Positions 43,192 to 53,025 of a stretch of DNA of 64,000 nt are shown here, piece after piece. Positions within the stretch are counted from its first letter, which is position 1. The number at the start of each line of letters is the position of its first letter. The notes beneath the pieces are model-generated. The model had not been told where the DNA came from, made no database searches, and saw only the letters and a list, made by a program, of their open reading frames with translations. The stretch comes from Alphaproteobacteria bacterium. GTDB lineage: Bacteria > Pseudomonadota > Alphaproteobacteria > Caulobacterales > Hyphomonadaceae. Both the position numbers and the translations under genes were made by a program. The stretch is from the NCBI GenBank assembly GCA_016125405.1, contig WGLW01000019.1, positions 62,001 through 126,000 of the forward strand. The letters run 5' to 3'.

Positions 43192-43842
43192 CTAGAAGCG
43201 AAACACCTCGGCATGTTCGAAGCCGGGGAGCTTGGGCGCCGACGAATCGAACGGTGCGCGCCAGGCGGATTTGCCGCCGGAACGGACATAGACACGAGCC
43301 CGGCGGACCACGCCCTCGTCAACGACCACGACGAGACGACCACCCTCGGCCAGCTGGTTGATCCAGGTGTCCGGCACAACCTCCACCGCGCCATTGACGA
43401 AGATCGCGTTGAACGGGCCCTTGGCCGGTGCGCCCGCCGCCAGGGAGCCGGAAACGACCTCGACATCGCCGCCCCCGTGCCTCGCGACCGCGTCCCGAAC
43501 GACGCCGGCTGCGGCGTCGTCGGATTCCAGCGCCACGACGGACTTGGCCAGTTTCGCCAGCACGACAGTGGAGTAGCCAGCGCCCGGAGCGATATCGAGC
43601 ACCCGGTCCTCGTCGGTGATCGAGGCCGCATTGACCAGCTTGGCGAAATCGCGCGCGGCCATCAGGAACCGTCCGGGACCGGTTTCCACCGCCCGGTCGG
43701 CATAGGCGAGCGCTTCGCGTCCCTTGGGCACAAAGTCCTCACGGGGAACGGAGGCGATGGCGGCGATCAGGCGGCGGTCGGTGACGTCGTTCGGACGCAC
43801 CTGGCTGTCGATCATCGCGGTTCGGGCGGCTTGCAGATCCAC
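43192..43842 (-). CDS. pcm: Protein-L-isoaspartate O-methyltransferase
   Basis: AARTAMIDSQVRPNDVTDRRLIAAIASVPREDFVPKG...VLDIAPGAGYSTVVLAKLA; GTG start. Confidence 0.88.
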   Translation of the reverse strand: MDLQAARTAMIDSQVRPNDVTDRRLIAAIASVPREDFVPKGREALAYADRAVETGPGRFLMAARDFAKLVNAASITDEDRVLDIAPGAGYSTVVLAKLAKSVVALESDDAAAGVVRDAVARHGGGDVEVVSGSLAAGAPAKGPFNAIFVNGAVEVVPDTWINQLAEGGRLVVVVDEGVVRRARVYVRSGGKSAWRAPFDSSAPKLPGFEHAEVFRF

Positions 43843-43974
43843 GTTCGACCCCAATCTGGATGGCAGACTCAAGGCGCTCCCTGCGCCTACTTGTGCGTCG
43901 GGGGCTCTTAGCATACGCACGTGCGCGCGCAACGCGCTGATCGGCCGCCCCGCCAGCGGTCGCATCGACTGGTC

Positions 43975-44048
43975 GGCCTCGTGGCGGAGTGGTGACGCAG
44001 AGGACTGCAAATCCTTGCACCCCGGTTCGATTCCGGGCGAGGCCTCCA
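43975..44048 (+). tRNA. tRNA-Cys (anticodon GCA)
   Basis: GGCCTCGTGGCGGAGTGGTGACGCAGAGGACTGCAAATCCTTGCACCCCGGTTCGATTCCGGGCGAGGCCTCCA. Confidence 0.95.
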
Positions 44049-44202
44049 GACGCTTTCTGAGTCCCTAATCCTCGCTCCCCGATTTAGCTAAACGGGTTGA
44101 GCACAATGGAAATTTCCCATCGGTATGGTTCCCATGCGTCCCAGTACGTCTCGGGAACAAACGCGCCAAAAGGACTCGAATTAGGGACTCGCGAGGTTCG
44201 CC

Positions 44203-45357
44203 ATGTCGGCTCTATCTAACGCCACGTTGCGCGCCGCGAAGCCTCGCCAGTCCGCCTACAAGATCAAAGACCCCCAGACACCCGGCCTTTTCGTTGTCGT
44301 AGTCCCGAACGGCCGCAAGTCGTGGCGACTCCGGCAGATGGTTGCCCGCAAAACGACCGAAAAGACGCTGGGGGCGTTCCCTGACCTGCCCTTGGAACAT
44401 GCCCGAGCCATGGCCCTCCAAATGCGGGCATCGGCCGAGACGGCCAACTTCAAGACGGCCGCTGACGTGTGGATCGACCATAAGCGGATGGACCTGGACC
44501 CGGCGACCGTGATCGCAATCGAAAGCCGGTTGCGCCTGCACATCCTCCCCGACCTGGGCCACAAGCCGGTTGCAGCCATCAAGCCAAGCGAAGTCTTGGC
44601 CGTGGTCGAGAAGTGCCGGGCCGAGAAAAAGGGCGATACAGCCGCCCGCTGTCTGGCGATCATGCGGCAGGTCTTCGCCCATGCCTGCGTCAAGTATGAC
44701 CTGACCTTCAACCCGGCTTCGGAAGTGATGCAGGCGCGCCTATCGAGGCCACCCGTCACGCATCGCAAGGCGCCGACTTTGGGCGAGCTGGGCTTACTCC
44801 TGCAAACGCTGGACACCTATTCCAGTCGGACCACCGCGCGCGGCCTCGAATTCCTCGCCCGCACAATGGTTCGCTATGGGGAGGTCCGTTATGCGGACTG
44901 GTCGGAATTCTCTCGCCTAGCGGATGCAAAGCGCGCCGAATGGATCATCCCCGCCGCGCGCATGAAGATGCGCCGGGCGCATGTGGTCCCGCTCTCCCGC
45001 CAATGCCTTTCGATCCTGAAGGCGCAAGCGGGCGTCGGGAAGAGCTTCCCAACGCGCGGGCTGGTTTTCCCCGGCCCGGATGGCGCGCCGCTCTCAGAGA
45101 ATGCCTTCCTATCGCTGATCGCGAAGAAAGTCGGAAAGCGCGCCTATACCGTCCACGGAATACGCGCGACCGCCTCCACCTTCCTAAACGAAGTCGGGAA
45201 GCCCTTCGACGTGATCGAAGCGGCGCTGGCGCACGTCGAGAGGAATAGCGCCCGGCGGGCTTACAACCGGGCGGACTATCTGGCCGCGCGGCGGGAGTTG
45301 CTTCAGTTCTGGAGCGATGAACTAGACCGGGCGCGGGACCGGTTCGCGTTGATTTAG
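44203..45357 (+). CDS. int: Tyrosine-type site-specific recombinase (integrase)
   Basis: N-terminal arm-binding type region; 'ARTMVRYGEVRYADWSEF...YTVHGIRATASTFLNEVG...ALAHVERNSARRAYNRADYLAARRELLQFWSDEL'. Confidence 0.92.
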   Translation: MSALSNATLRAAKPRQSAYKIKDPQTPGLFVVVVPNGRKSWRLRQMVARKTTEKTLGAFPDLPLEHARAMALQMRASAETANFKTAADVWIDHKRMDLDPATVIAIESRLRLHILPDLGHKPVAAIKPSEVLAVVEKCRAEKKGDTAARCLAIMRQVFAHACVKYDLTFNPASEVMQARLSRPPVTHRKAPTLGELGLLLQTLDTYSSRTTARGLEFLARTMVRYGEVRYADWSEFSRLADAKRAEWIIPAARMKMRRAHVVPLSRQCLSILKAQAGVGKSFPTRGLVFPGPDGAPLSENAFLSLIAKKVGKRAYTVHGIRATASTFLNEVGKPFDVIEAALAHVERNSARRAYNRADYLAARRELLQFWSDELDRARDRFALI

Positions 45358-45450
45358 TTCGGCAGCGCTGCACGAGCGACCGGAATTGGCGAAAGGCGTC
45401 GTTCGGAGAAGCGACGCGCTAGGTCTGCAATTCTCGCCGACACCAGATGT

Positions 45451-46224
45451 TCAGGGCAGTTCAATGGTCAAAAGCTCGAACGGCGGCTGCCCCGTGGCCG
45501 CGCGCTCATTTCGATATCCTCCTTGCCGGGAGACCACCCGCGTCTCACCAATCATGATGTCGATATCCCAGTGAACATGGCCGTACATCCACACCCTCGG
45601 GCCATGGTCATATATCCAAGCGTCAAGATCACTCACAAAACACCCGTTCAGCGAGTCACCTAGGTGGCGAGGCGGTATCGCAGCCCCTGTCGGAGCGTGG
45701 TGTGTGATCACTATCGATTTTTCCCGACCAACCTTGGCCACTTGAGCCTCGATAAAGGCTCGCCCCGTCATGTGTAACTCCCGGGCGTGTTTCGGGTGGA
45801 AGTAGGTGTACTCATGCTCCTCCCTCCAAACGATCTGGCGGTGGTCGTTCAGGTTAGCATCAGCGTTGAACATGTTCAGGTCGGCCGGAAGGGATCTATG
45901 ATATTCGTAGTCGGTCCAAAGAGTTGAACCAATGAATGTGTACCCGCCGAATTCGAAGATGTCGTTGTTGAGGTAGATCACCTTCTGGCTCGACCGCTCC
46001 CGCAAGTCCGCCTCTAATCGCTGATAGACTGATCCGTAGAACTCGTGATTGCCCGCGACATAGAGGGATGGGCACGAGAAATCATTCTGTTCGATCCAGT
46101 CCATTCCTTGCGTGCCCTTGTGGATGTCCCCGGCAAAAATCAAGAGATCGATATCCGAGGCCGGCCGCACGTCTGGTCGCAGCGAGTGTTCAAGGTGGAG
46201 GTCGCTCGCAAGGGCGATTTTCAT
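45451..46224 (-). CDS. Calcineurin-like metallophosphoesterase
   Basis: MKIALASDLHLEHS...LLIFAGDIHKG...LYVAGNHEFYG...VITHHAPTGA...WMYGHVH. Confidence 0.92.
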   Translation of the reverse strand: MKIALASDLHLEHSLRPDVRPASDIDLLIFAGDIHKGTQGMDWIEQNDFSCPSLYVAGNHEFYGSVYQRLEADLRERSSQKVIYLNNDIFEFGGYTFIGSTLWTDYEYHRSLPADLNMFNADANLNDHRQIVWREEHEYTYFHPKHARELHMTGRAFIEAQVAKVGREKSIVITHHAPTGAAIPPRHLGDSLNGCFVSDLDAWIYDHGPRVWMYGHVHWDIDIMIGETRVVSRQGGYRNERAATGQPPFELLTIELP

Positions 46225-46346
46225 GAGTGTCCGCGCTTCCCCGGGCGTTGTTCGCTCGTGTGGTTTGCCGCGAACCCCTCGACTTTCACCCAGTCTGAGC
46301 CGCGATAATCGGACGACATTGCAGTCAGCCACACGTGCGGTTCAAC

Positions 46347-47405
46347 TCAGCGGGTAGGATCAAAATCTTCCCCCTCAATCCACATGTGGTGCATGAGAAC
46401 TGCCAGTTTTCGGGCGCAAGCAACTGCTGCAATTTTGAAGGCCTTCCGCTTGGCGATGGCCAGGCCCCACATTCGGAGTCTGCACTTAGATTTGGACCTA
46501 GCGAGCAAACACTGGGCAGCCAAGAAGAGTGCCTTCCGCGTGTTCTTGTCGCCGCGATGACTAATGCCGCCCGTTCTACTTGAGCTCCCCGACTGAAAGA
46601 CTCGCGGCGTCAGCCCGAAAAATGGACCCACATCTCGCGAAGTCCGGAAGCGCGTTGGATCGTCGACCGCAGCAACAAAAGTAAGCGCTGTTATCGGGCC
46701 AACACCCGGTATCGTCATCATTCTCCTGCAAACCGGGCTGGCTTCGGCAAGTTCTCTGACTAGTTCATCGAATTTTCGGCGCTCTTCATCGAGCGCGGCA
46801 CACGCCAACTCAATGCTCTGCAGAGCCGTGGCGAACGCAGCCTCGCTCTCTCCATCCGCATGAGTACCCGATCGATACTCGCAAATTATTTCTAATCCGA
46901 AATACTTCTCCATCATTCGGATCATTGTGCGAAGATCGCGCAGTTTCATTATCAGGCCTTGGCGAATTGTCAGCACAGCTTGCTGTCGCATCGCGGCGTC
47001 ACTTTTTACGTGCGCCTCTCTAAAAATCCCGCGGCAAAGGAGCAAGGCGAGGCCATGTGCGTCGTTCGCATCGGTCTTATTGAGCTGGGTCTTCAAGACA
47101 GAATGTGCGTGGTAAGCATGAAGGCAAACGGCTGGGTACTTTGCCTTGACCAACCCGCGGTACAGCCATGACGCCTTGCTGCCAGTCTCCAACCCAACGT
47201 GCTGCAATCGCCTGCGATGGCGCCTTAGAACCTGGACGATTGCCTCAGGTGTTGACGCGGCACTGATCTCCTCGACAACCGCGCCGTCGGTGTCGACTAC
47301 GCATATCGAGGTAGTCTGGTCACCTACATCCAGCCCTGCGTACAGCCTGCCCACAAGTGCACCTAATCCGAGGTACGCGGCCAGCGACCGGAAGCGGACA
47401 CGCAA
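46347..47405 (-). mobile_element. IS110-family transposase gene
   Basis: YAGLDVGDQTTSICVVD (DEDD first Asp), NKTDANDAHGLALLL, MTIPGVGPITALTFVAAVDDPTRFRTSRDVGPFFGLTPRVFQSG. Confidence 0.92.
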
Positions 47406-47799
47406 TCGAGTTGCGGTTAACGACCCGGTCTCTTGTGTCTATTCTTCGAAAACCTGGCCGTCGTGACCTGGTCCGACAAGACTCCGCTCGAAATTACACT
47501 GTTTGTTCTGACCGCGCCCACAGAGTATGCGCAGCATTCACCCTTATGCCAAAATCAACTTGCGACGTCTGCTCAGCAGTCGACCGATCAATCCGCGGTG
47601 CGCCTTCCGCGGATATAGCGCCCCTTGGGAGAGCGCTGCAAAAGGCGGACTGAAAGACCGAGCCATTCCGCATTCGGTGCCAATAGTGCCGAATGGTCGG
47701 TCCGTGCTCTAAGTCCGCGCTGCAAGCGGCTTAAGAAGGGCGAGAACCGCCGCCATCGCCTGCCAACCGAACCGGCAGAACGTCGCCGAAGACGGACCA

Positions 47800-48195
47800 T
47801 CAAGCAGGACGAACCGACGCGAACCACGCGTCAAATCTGGCAGCGAGTTTTAGATAGCCCGCTGAGCCTTGGTGAGTTGCGATTTCACACAGACCAGCCG
47901 TAGGCGCATAGAGCGTCCTCAATTGCAAAAAATCAGCGACGCCTTGGCGCGCATCGACGATGTGCTGATCCAGCTGCGCCAGCAACTCGTCCTGAGATAC
48001 CCAGCTGCTGTAGATGTCGACGGTATTCACGTTTTGAACGTTGGTTGCCCACGCGCGCGTGTCACTGAGAAGTTCAATGAGTTCGGTCTGAACTTGCATA
48101 ACCACTCCGTATCGGGCGAACGTATGGCTCGTTTTCCAACTTTGCGACAATTGTCTGCAAAGGTCAGATCGCGCCTCCCCCGCCAGTTGAAGCAT
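47800..48195 (-). CDS. Hypothetical protein
   Basis: 131-aa ORF with balanced composition; no recognised domain. Confidence 0.5.
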   Translation of the reverse strand: MLQLAGEARSDLCRQLSQSWKTSHTFARYGVVMQVQTELIELLSDTRAWATNVQNVNTVDIYSSWVSQDELLAQLDQHIVDARQGVADFLQLRTLYAPTAGLCEIATHQGSAGYLKLAARFDAWFASVRPA

Positions 48196-48221
48196 ACGAC
48201 CGTAACTCGCCGAGAGCGGTC

Positions 48222-48632
48222 CTAGGCAATGATGACTGACACGCCAAACGGAATCTCTAGCGCGGTGAAGATAGCCAGCGACTTTGAGCCGACCTGGAAC
48301 CCTGCGCGGTCGCTGTCGCTGCGGTACGCGCAGAGGACATCAGCTCGATACCTGGACTTCAACGACAGTAGAAATTCGCGAGCGGGCGCGACATCAGCCC
48401 ATAATTCTTGCAGGTGCGCGTCCAGCGGCGCCGTCTCCGGCAAATCAGCGCTGTAGTGCCAGGCGTCATCGCGGTACGGGTGTCCGCCAGGACGCCGCGA
48501 CGCGCCTTTCTTATGAGTGTGGATTGGCCGCAATCCCATTGCTCTGGTTATTGCGTCAAAGTCCAGCCCATCGCCATGAATGCGGAGCGTCGCGCTGAAA
48601 TGAAAATAGGGTTCCGTTGATTCTGCCGACAT
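48222..48632 (-). CDS. DUF4279-like protein
   Basis: PYFHFSATLRIHGDGLDFDAITRAMGLRPIHTHKKGASRR...WHYSADLPETAPLDAHLQELW. Confidence 0.75.
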   Translation of the reverse strand: MSAESTEPYFHFSATLRIHGDGLDFDAITRAMGLRPIHTHKKGASRRPGGHPYRDDAWHYSADLPETAPLDAHLQELWADVAPAREFLLSLKSRYRADVLCAYRSDSDRAGFQVGSKSLAIFTALEIPFGVSVIIA

Positions 48633-48883
48633 GCATCCACGATATAACCTACCTACGTTGCAATGTCCGCTTAAGGCCAACAATGGTCGTCGCCTCAAAA
48701 CCTGCCGACGTCCAAAGCAGACGTAAGTCCCGCCCCTATTTCCAACAATGCTCCCACGGCCGCCAACTGGCCGCCAAGGCGATGGCCGATCTGGCCGCCG
48801 ACCTAGACACCCCCGCGTTCGCCAGCAATGCCGAAGTCGTCCTGGCGTTGGCGCCGGGCGTTGCCGCGGGGTTTTGGGCTCGT

Positions 48884-49297
48884 CTAGCTGCCAGCCTCCT
48901 CAACCCCGGTCAGCTCCAGCAACTCAGCTAGGCCTCCTCGCAGTAGATCCAGTGCGCTACACCGCCAATCATATGGTCCCTGCACTTGGATGCCGAGTTT
49001 GAGCTTTGCGAGAGCTCCCGCCACCGAACCCGCACGCTCAGCTGCGAGACGTCCGGCTTGCGCCTCAAGCTCGCGGTCAGCGTCGGATATCGCGCGACTC
49101 AATTTACGCATGACCCGCGCCTTGAAAATGTTGCTGCGGCAAGCTTCATCGCAATCCATGCCCAGTGGAGTAGCTATCGCAAACAGTTGCGTTTCCAACT
49201 GTTGCCATCTGCGCACATAGGTCTCCCGCTTCGCATCCAGCGCAAGCAAGTCGGCCACAGCTCTGACGAATGGGTCATCACCAGCATCTTCAAGCAT
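48884..49297 (-). CDS. Hypothetical helical protein
   Basis: 137-aa ORF, coiled-coil-like composition; overlaps a weaker plus-strand ORF at 48617-48931. Confidence 0.45.
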   Translation of the reverse strand: MLEDAGDDPFVRAVADLLALDAKRETYVRRWQQLETQLFAIATPLGMDCDEACRSNIFKARVMRKLSRAISDADRELEAQAGRLAAERAGSVAGALAKLKLGIQVQGPYDWRCSALDLLRGGLAELLELTGVEEAGS

Positions 49298-49626
49298 TGC
49301 AACTCGTCACCCGGAAAGCGTCAGACTGGCAGCACAACGACCTGCCATCGTCCTCATTGTGAGGATGCACGACAAAAATCTGCGGCCGGATCGCGTCTCC
49401 ACGCAGTGATCGTTCCGCTGGTCCGCAAAGCTAGTAACCAACGAACAATCCCAGATAGAGGTGCTTAGGCGTCTGATAACCCAACTCCTTGTTGACTAGT
49501 CACCAAAAAGTTGACTAATGCATTGTTCTTGCAGTGTTTTTTTGGTATTTTTGTATTGCGAACGCGCCCCATGTGACGCCATAGTCTCTTTAGGAAAAAC
49601 GACCGCTCGTGGTCGCTCCCCCACCT

Positions 49627-49833
49627 ATGGAGACAACTTTGCTGACCTTCATCCGCAAGAACGAGGTGCTGCGCCGCACTGGGCTTACCCGCTCGACGCT
49701 CTCGCGCCTTATCGACGCCGGCGACTTTCCGCCGGGCGTGCGTTTGTCCGAGCGCATCCGCGCTTGGCAGGAAGCCGAAATTGACGCATGGGCTCGCAAG
49801 CGAGTCGCCCTCAGTTACGGGAGCTCGAGATGA
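49627..49833 (+). CDS. AlpA-family excisionase/regulator
   Basis: METTLLTFIRKNEVLRRTGLTRSTLSRLIDAGDFPPGVRLSERIRAWQEAEIDAWARKRVA. Confidence 0.9.
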   Translation: METTLLTFIRKNEVLRRTGLTRSTLSRLIDAGDFPPGVRLSERIRAWQEAEIDAWARKRVALSYGSSR

Positions 49834-50222
49834 CCAACCGTCGCTCTTATTCCTATCGCTCGGTGCAGCAACTCTTCCGGCCGGGCATGTCGCATCTCGA
49901 CCTAGCCCTCGCGCTCGAAGACGCCGGTTTTTCGGTTGGCGGATTCGTCACCCTTGATGAGAACGGCTGTCACGCCTTCTTGCAGAAGTACGCTGGGGTG
50001 ACGAACCGGGAAGGGCGCATCCGTAGCGACGCTCCCAATCTCCCCAGCGGCGCGCTCATCCTCTGCCAGCATGCCTTCATTGGTGAGAGACACGTCGTCG
50101 ATTGCCTCACCGGCATGATCGCGGCCTATCGAGAACCGCCTGAGAAAGTAATCGCGGACCCGCACGCGAAGCCTCGCGCTTCCGAGTTGCCCCCGCGCGA
50201 TGAGCGATGGGGCGCTCCCTAG
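49830..50222 (+). CDS. Hypothetical protein
   Basis: MTNRRSYSYRSVQQLFRPGMSHLDLALALEDAGF...; 4-bp overlap with the AlpA gene. Confidence 0.65.
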   Translation: MTNRRSYSYRSVQQLFRPGMSHLDLALALEDAGFSVGGFVTLDENGCHAFLQKYAGVTNREGRIRSDAPNLPSGALILCQHAFIGERHVVDCLTGMIAAYREPPEKVIADPHAKPRASELPPRDERWGAP

Positions 50223-50331
50223 CAGCATTCAGTCGGTCGCCAGAACGCAAGACGCCCAGCCGATTGAGGCTGGGCGCTTGTAGCGACTGGTCGACAACTT
50301 CTCTAACCCTCAGCAGAAAAGTCACATTGGT

Positions 50332-50631
50332 ATGGATAGAGCTCATGACTCCCTTCGTCAAGAAGTAGTGTTCGGTATTGTGGCGTTTGCCGCCAACGTC
50401 TCCGCTTCGTTTGATGCTCAGTACCCGGGCTATCTGCGCTTCTGTCAGCAGTGCTTCGTTCGCGAGGGAGATGAGCCCGATGCGGCCGCCATGAAGGCGC
50501 GTATGAAAGCGAACCATCGGCGGAGTCTCGCCCTGCGCGGACAGGACCCGTGGCAGCCCTTGGTGTTCCATTGGTTCACCGATTTCGCCGGCCGCCCCGC
50601 CATCTCGAAAATCGAAAGGCCGGAACAATGA
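50332..50631 (+). CDS. Hypothetical protein
   Basis: 99-aa ORF co-directional with and just upstream of the primase gene. Confidence 0.5.
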   Translation: MDRAHDSLRQEVVFGIVAFAANVSASFDAQYPGYLRFCQQCFVREGDEPDAAAMKARMKANHRRSLALRGQDPWQPLVFHWFTDFAGRPAISKIERPEQ

Positions 50632-50695
50632 CCGTGTCCACTGCGCTTTTCGGCACCGTTGCGGCGTTCGAGCGGACCAGTTGGAGCGCTTGACC

Positions 50696-53023
50696 ATGGC
50701 CGATGTCCTTGCGCCCTGGGAGCGCGAAAAAAGATTCAACTCTTGGCGCCGCGAGTCGCGCAATGGATCTGACGTCAAAGTTCCGTACAATCATGTGAAG
50801 GGCATTCGCGCGAGTATAGCGGAGCGCAGCCACTGGCAAACGCGCAAGGCTGCACTTGCGTATCCCCATTCCGCCGGACTCGGCGTGCTTCTTGGCGCGG
50901 ATGAAGGATATACACCGCTCTTCGGTATCGACCTTGACGCGATCCTTGAGGCGACGACGGGCACTCCCACGAGGGGCGGCGCGGAGATGCTGGCCTTGCT
51001 CGGGGACACGTACTACGAAGTGTCTCCCAGCAAGACGGGCGTGAAGGCGTGGTTCACCGTCGCCGAGGGCGTGACGATCAGCGACGTCCGCACCGCGCTC
51101 GGCATCGGGCTGGGCGTCGATGGCAAGTCTAAGGTTCGCCGCTCCATAAAGCTCTCCGCGCCCGCGGGCCAAAAGGCTGAGGGTGTCGAGTTTTGCGTCG
51201 GCGGATACTTCACGTTCACCGGTGACGCGATGGCCGACAAGCCTATTGCCGCCCTGTCTCTCGATACGCTTCGCGCACTTGCCGAACTAGGTGAACGCCA
51301 CTTCCGCGCGCCGGCTGGCGGCCGTGACGCGACCGACGATGGCTTTGGCACTTACGAAGGTCGGGAAGACGAAACCGAGTCCGCCGAGATGTTCGACGCG
51401 CTGTGTTCGGCTCATCGAGCCGGAATTGGGAAGGAAGATGCGCGCGAATGGGTCGCCGAGCAAAGTCGATGGCATTTCGAGGAGTCGAAGTGGGACAAGC
51501 GTCGTAGCGAGGGAACGCAATTCGATAGGGATTGGACCCGCGCGGGTTTCAAAGTGCGGAGCGAAGCGACGAAACTTGCGATTAGAGAGTTTGGAGATTT
51601 GACCGTGATGGAAGGAAAGAAGAAAGCCAATCCTACGGTCGACGAGCTGCTCGGCGTGAGGCTGTCCGCTGCGATCAAAGGCGAGATTCTGCCCGCAAGT
51701 GGCGAACTTGTGGAGACTGGCGCGGAATACGAAGACGACGGCTGGATTAGCTACATGAATGCCCGCAACGGCGTCGCGCTCCTCGGCGCAACGGCGTGCA
51801 TCGCGTCGGTTGACGAGGCATCCGGGAAGGTTGCATTCCTCCCCGAGCGTAGCTTCCACTTGCTCTACAGGAACAAGCGGGTGCCGGTTGGCGATCACGG
51901 CAAGACCGAACCGGTGAGCCAGTGGTGGCTGCGCCAGAAGAAGCGCCATCAATTCGCTAATGTAGTCTTTCGGCCTGGCGAGAAAACTCCACGTGATGTT
52001 CTGAATCTCTGGCGCGGATGGGGTGTCGAAACGAAGGCGGGAGATTGCTCGCTGATCCTCGATCACATGCTTGACGTCATTTGCAGCGACAATCGCACCT
52101 ACTTCGATTATCTCATCAAGTGGTGCGGCCACATGGTGCAGAATCCGCTGGACAAGCCGGGCGTCGCTGTTGTCCTGCAAGGCGATGAGGGAGTCGGCAA
52201 AGACATCTTCGGCTATTACCTGGGCCGCATCGTCGGGAAGTCCTACGTGAACATCACGAAGGGAGAGTCCGCGTTGTCGAAGTTCAATGCCCAAATGGAA
52301 ACGTGCCACTTGATGCACGTCGAAGAGGGCTTCTTCGCGGGAGACCGGAAGGCCGTCAACGAACTTAAGGGTATGGTGACGGTCGAACATGTTCGCATCG
52401 AGCGCAAGGGCCTCGACGCCTATCTCGTCGATAACTACGCGCGATTCCTCATCACGTCGAACGAGGAACGAGTTGTGGACGCGTCCCAAGGCGCCCGCCG
52501 GTGGTTCGCTTTAAAAGTCCCGAACACTAAGAAGGACGACACCGCCTATTTCAAAGCGCTGCGAGCCGAAATGAATGGCGAAGGCCCGGGGGCCTTGCTC
52601 CACTATCTGCTCAATCTGGACCTGACCGGCTTCAATGTTCGCGATGTCCCGCAAACGGAGGCGTTGGCCGCGCTAAAGGTGGCGAGTTTCAAACCCGAGA
52701 TGCAATGGCTTCGCGACGCCCTCGATAGCGGTGATTTCGGGGAGGGCTGCACGATCCACGGCGACTGGAGCCAGGGGCCTGCGTGGGTCTATTGCCATGA
52801 AATGCGAGCCGCGTGCCGAGCCTATCTACGCGAGCGGAACAGGCTGGCGGACATCAGCGACAAGGCGATCTACACATTGCTGGAAAAGAACTTGCCGGGG
52901 TTCAAACATACTAAGGAGACCGGCAAATCGAACGGCCGTGAGCGCATTTTCAGGTTTGCCCGGCTTGGGGAATGTCGCGCTCGCTTTGAGGGCACGCACG
53001 ATGGGACGACGGCCCGACACTAG
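50696..53023 (+). CDS. PrimPol-type primase fused to DUF5906/SF3-like helicase
   Basis: N-terminal 'VLLGADEGYTPLFGIDLDAIL...YYEVSPSKTGVKAWF' PrimPol pattern; C-terminal 'VAVVLQGDEGVGKDIFGYYLGRIVG...LMHVEEGFFAGDRKAVNELKGMVTVEHVRIERKGLDAYLVDNYARFLITSNEERVV'. Confidence 0.88.
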   Translation: MADVLAPWEREKRFNSWRRESRNGSDVKVPYNHVKGIRASIAERSHWQTRKAALAYPHSAGLGVLLGADEGYTPLFGIDLDAILEATTGTPTRGGAEMLALLGDTYYEVSPSKTGVKAWFTVAEGVTISDVRTALGIGLGVDGKSKVRRSIKLSAPAGQKAEGVEFCVGGYFTFTGDAMADKPIAALSLDTLRALAELGERHFRAPAGGRDATDDGFGTYEGREDETESAEMFDALCSAHRAGIGKEDAREWVAEQSRWHFEESKWDKRRSEGTQFDRDWTRAGFKVRSEATKLAIREFGDLTVMEGKKKANPTVDELLGVRLSAAIKGEILPASGELVETGAEYEDDGWISYMNARNGVALLGATACIASVDEASGKVAFLPERSFHLLYRNKRVPVGDHGKTEPVSQWWLRQKKRHQFANVVFRPGEKTPRDVLNLWRGWGVETKAGDCSLILDHMLDVICSDNRTYFDYLIKWCGHMVQNPLDKPGVAVVLQGDEGVGKDIFGYYLGRIVGKSYVNITKGESALSKFNAQMETCHLMHVEEGFFAGDRKAVNELKGMVTVEHVRIERKGLDAYLVDNYARFLITSNEERVVDASQGARRWFALKVPNTKKDDTAYFKALRAEMNGEGPGALLHYLLNLDLTGFNVRDVPQTEALAALKVASFKPEMQWLRDALDSGDFGEGCTIHGDWSQGPAWVYCHEMRAACRAYLRERNRLADISDKAIYTLLEKNLPGFKHTKETGKSNGRERIFRFARLGECRARFEGTHDGTTARH

Positions 53024-53025
53024 CA

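Noticed and set aside
41802-43361. 519-aa plus-strand ORF
   Set aside because: Antisense to the tolC-like gene.
47588-47827. 79-aa minus-strand ORF ('...ARTDHSALLAPNAEWLGLSVRLLQRSPKGR...')
   Set aside because: Looks like a translated intergenic repeat next to the IS110 element rather than a gene; no start context or domain support.
48617-48931. 104-aa plus-strand ORF ending in the overlap with 48884-49297(-)
   Set aside because: Could be real from an internal start (MVVASKPADVQ...), but composition and overlap give too little support to list as a feature.
51287-52489. 400-aa minus-strand ORF inside the primase region
   Set aside because: Antisense to the well-supported PrimPol-helicase gene; no recognisable domain.
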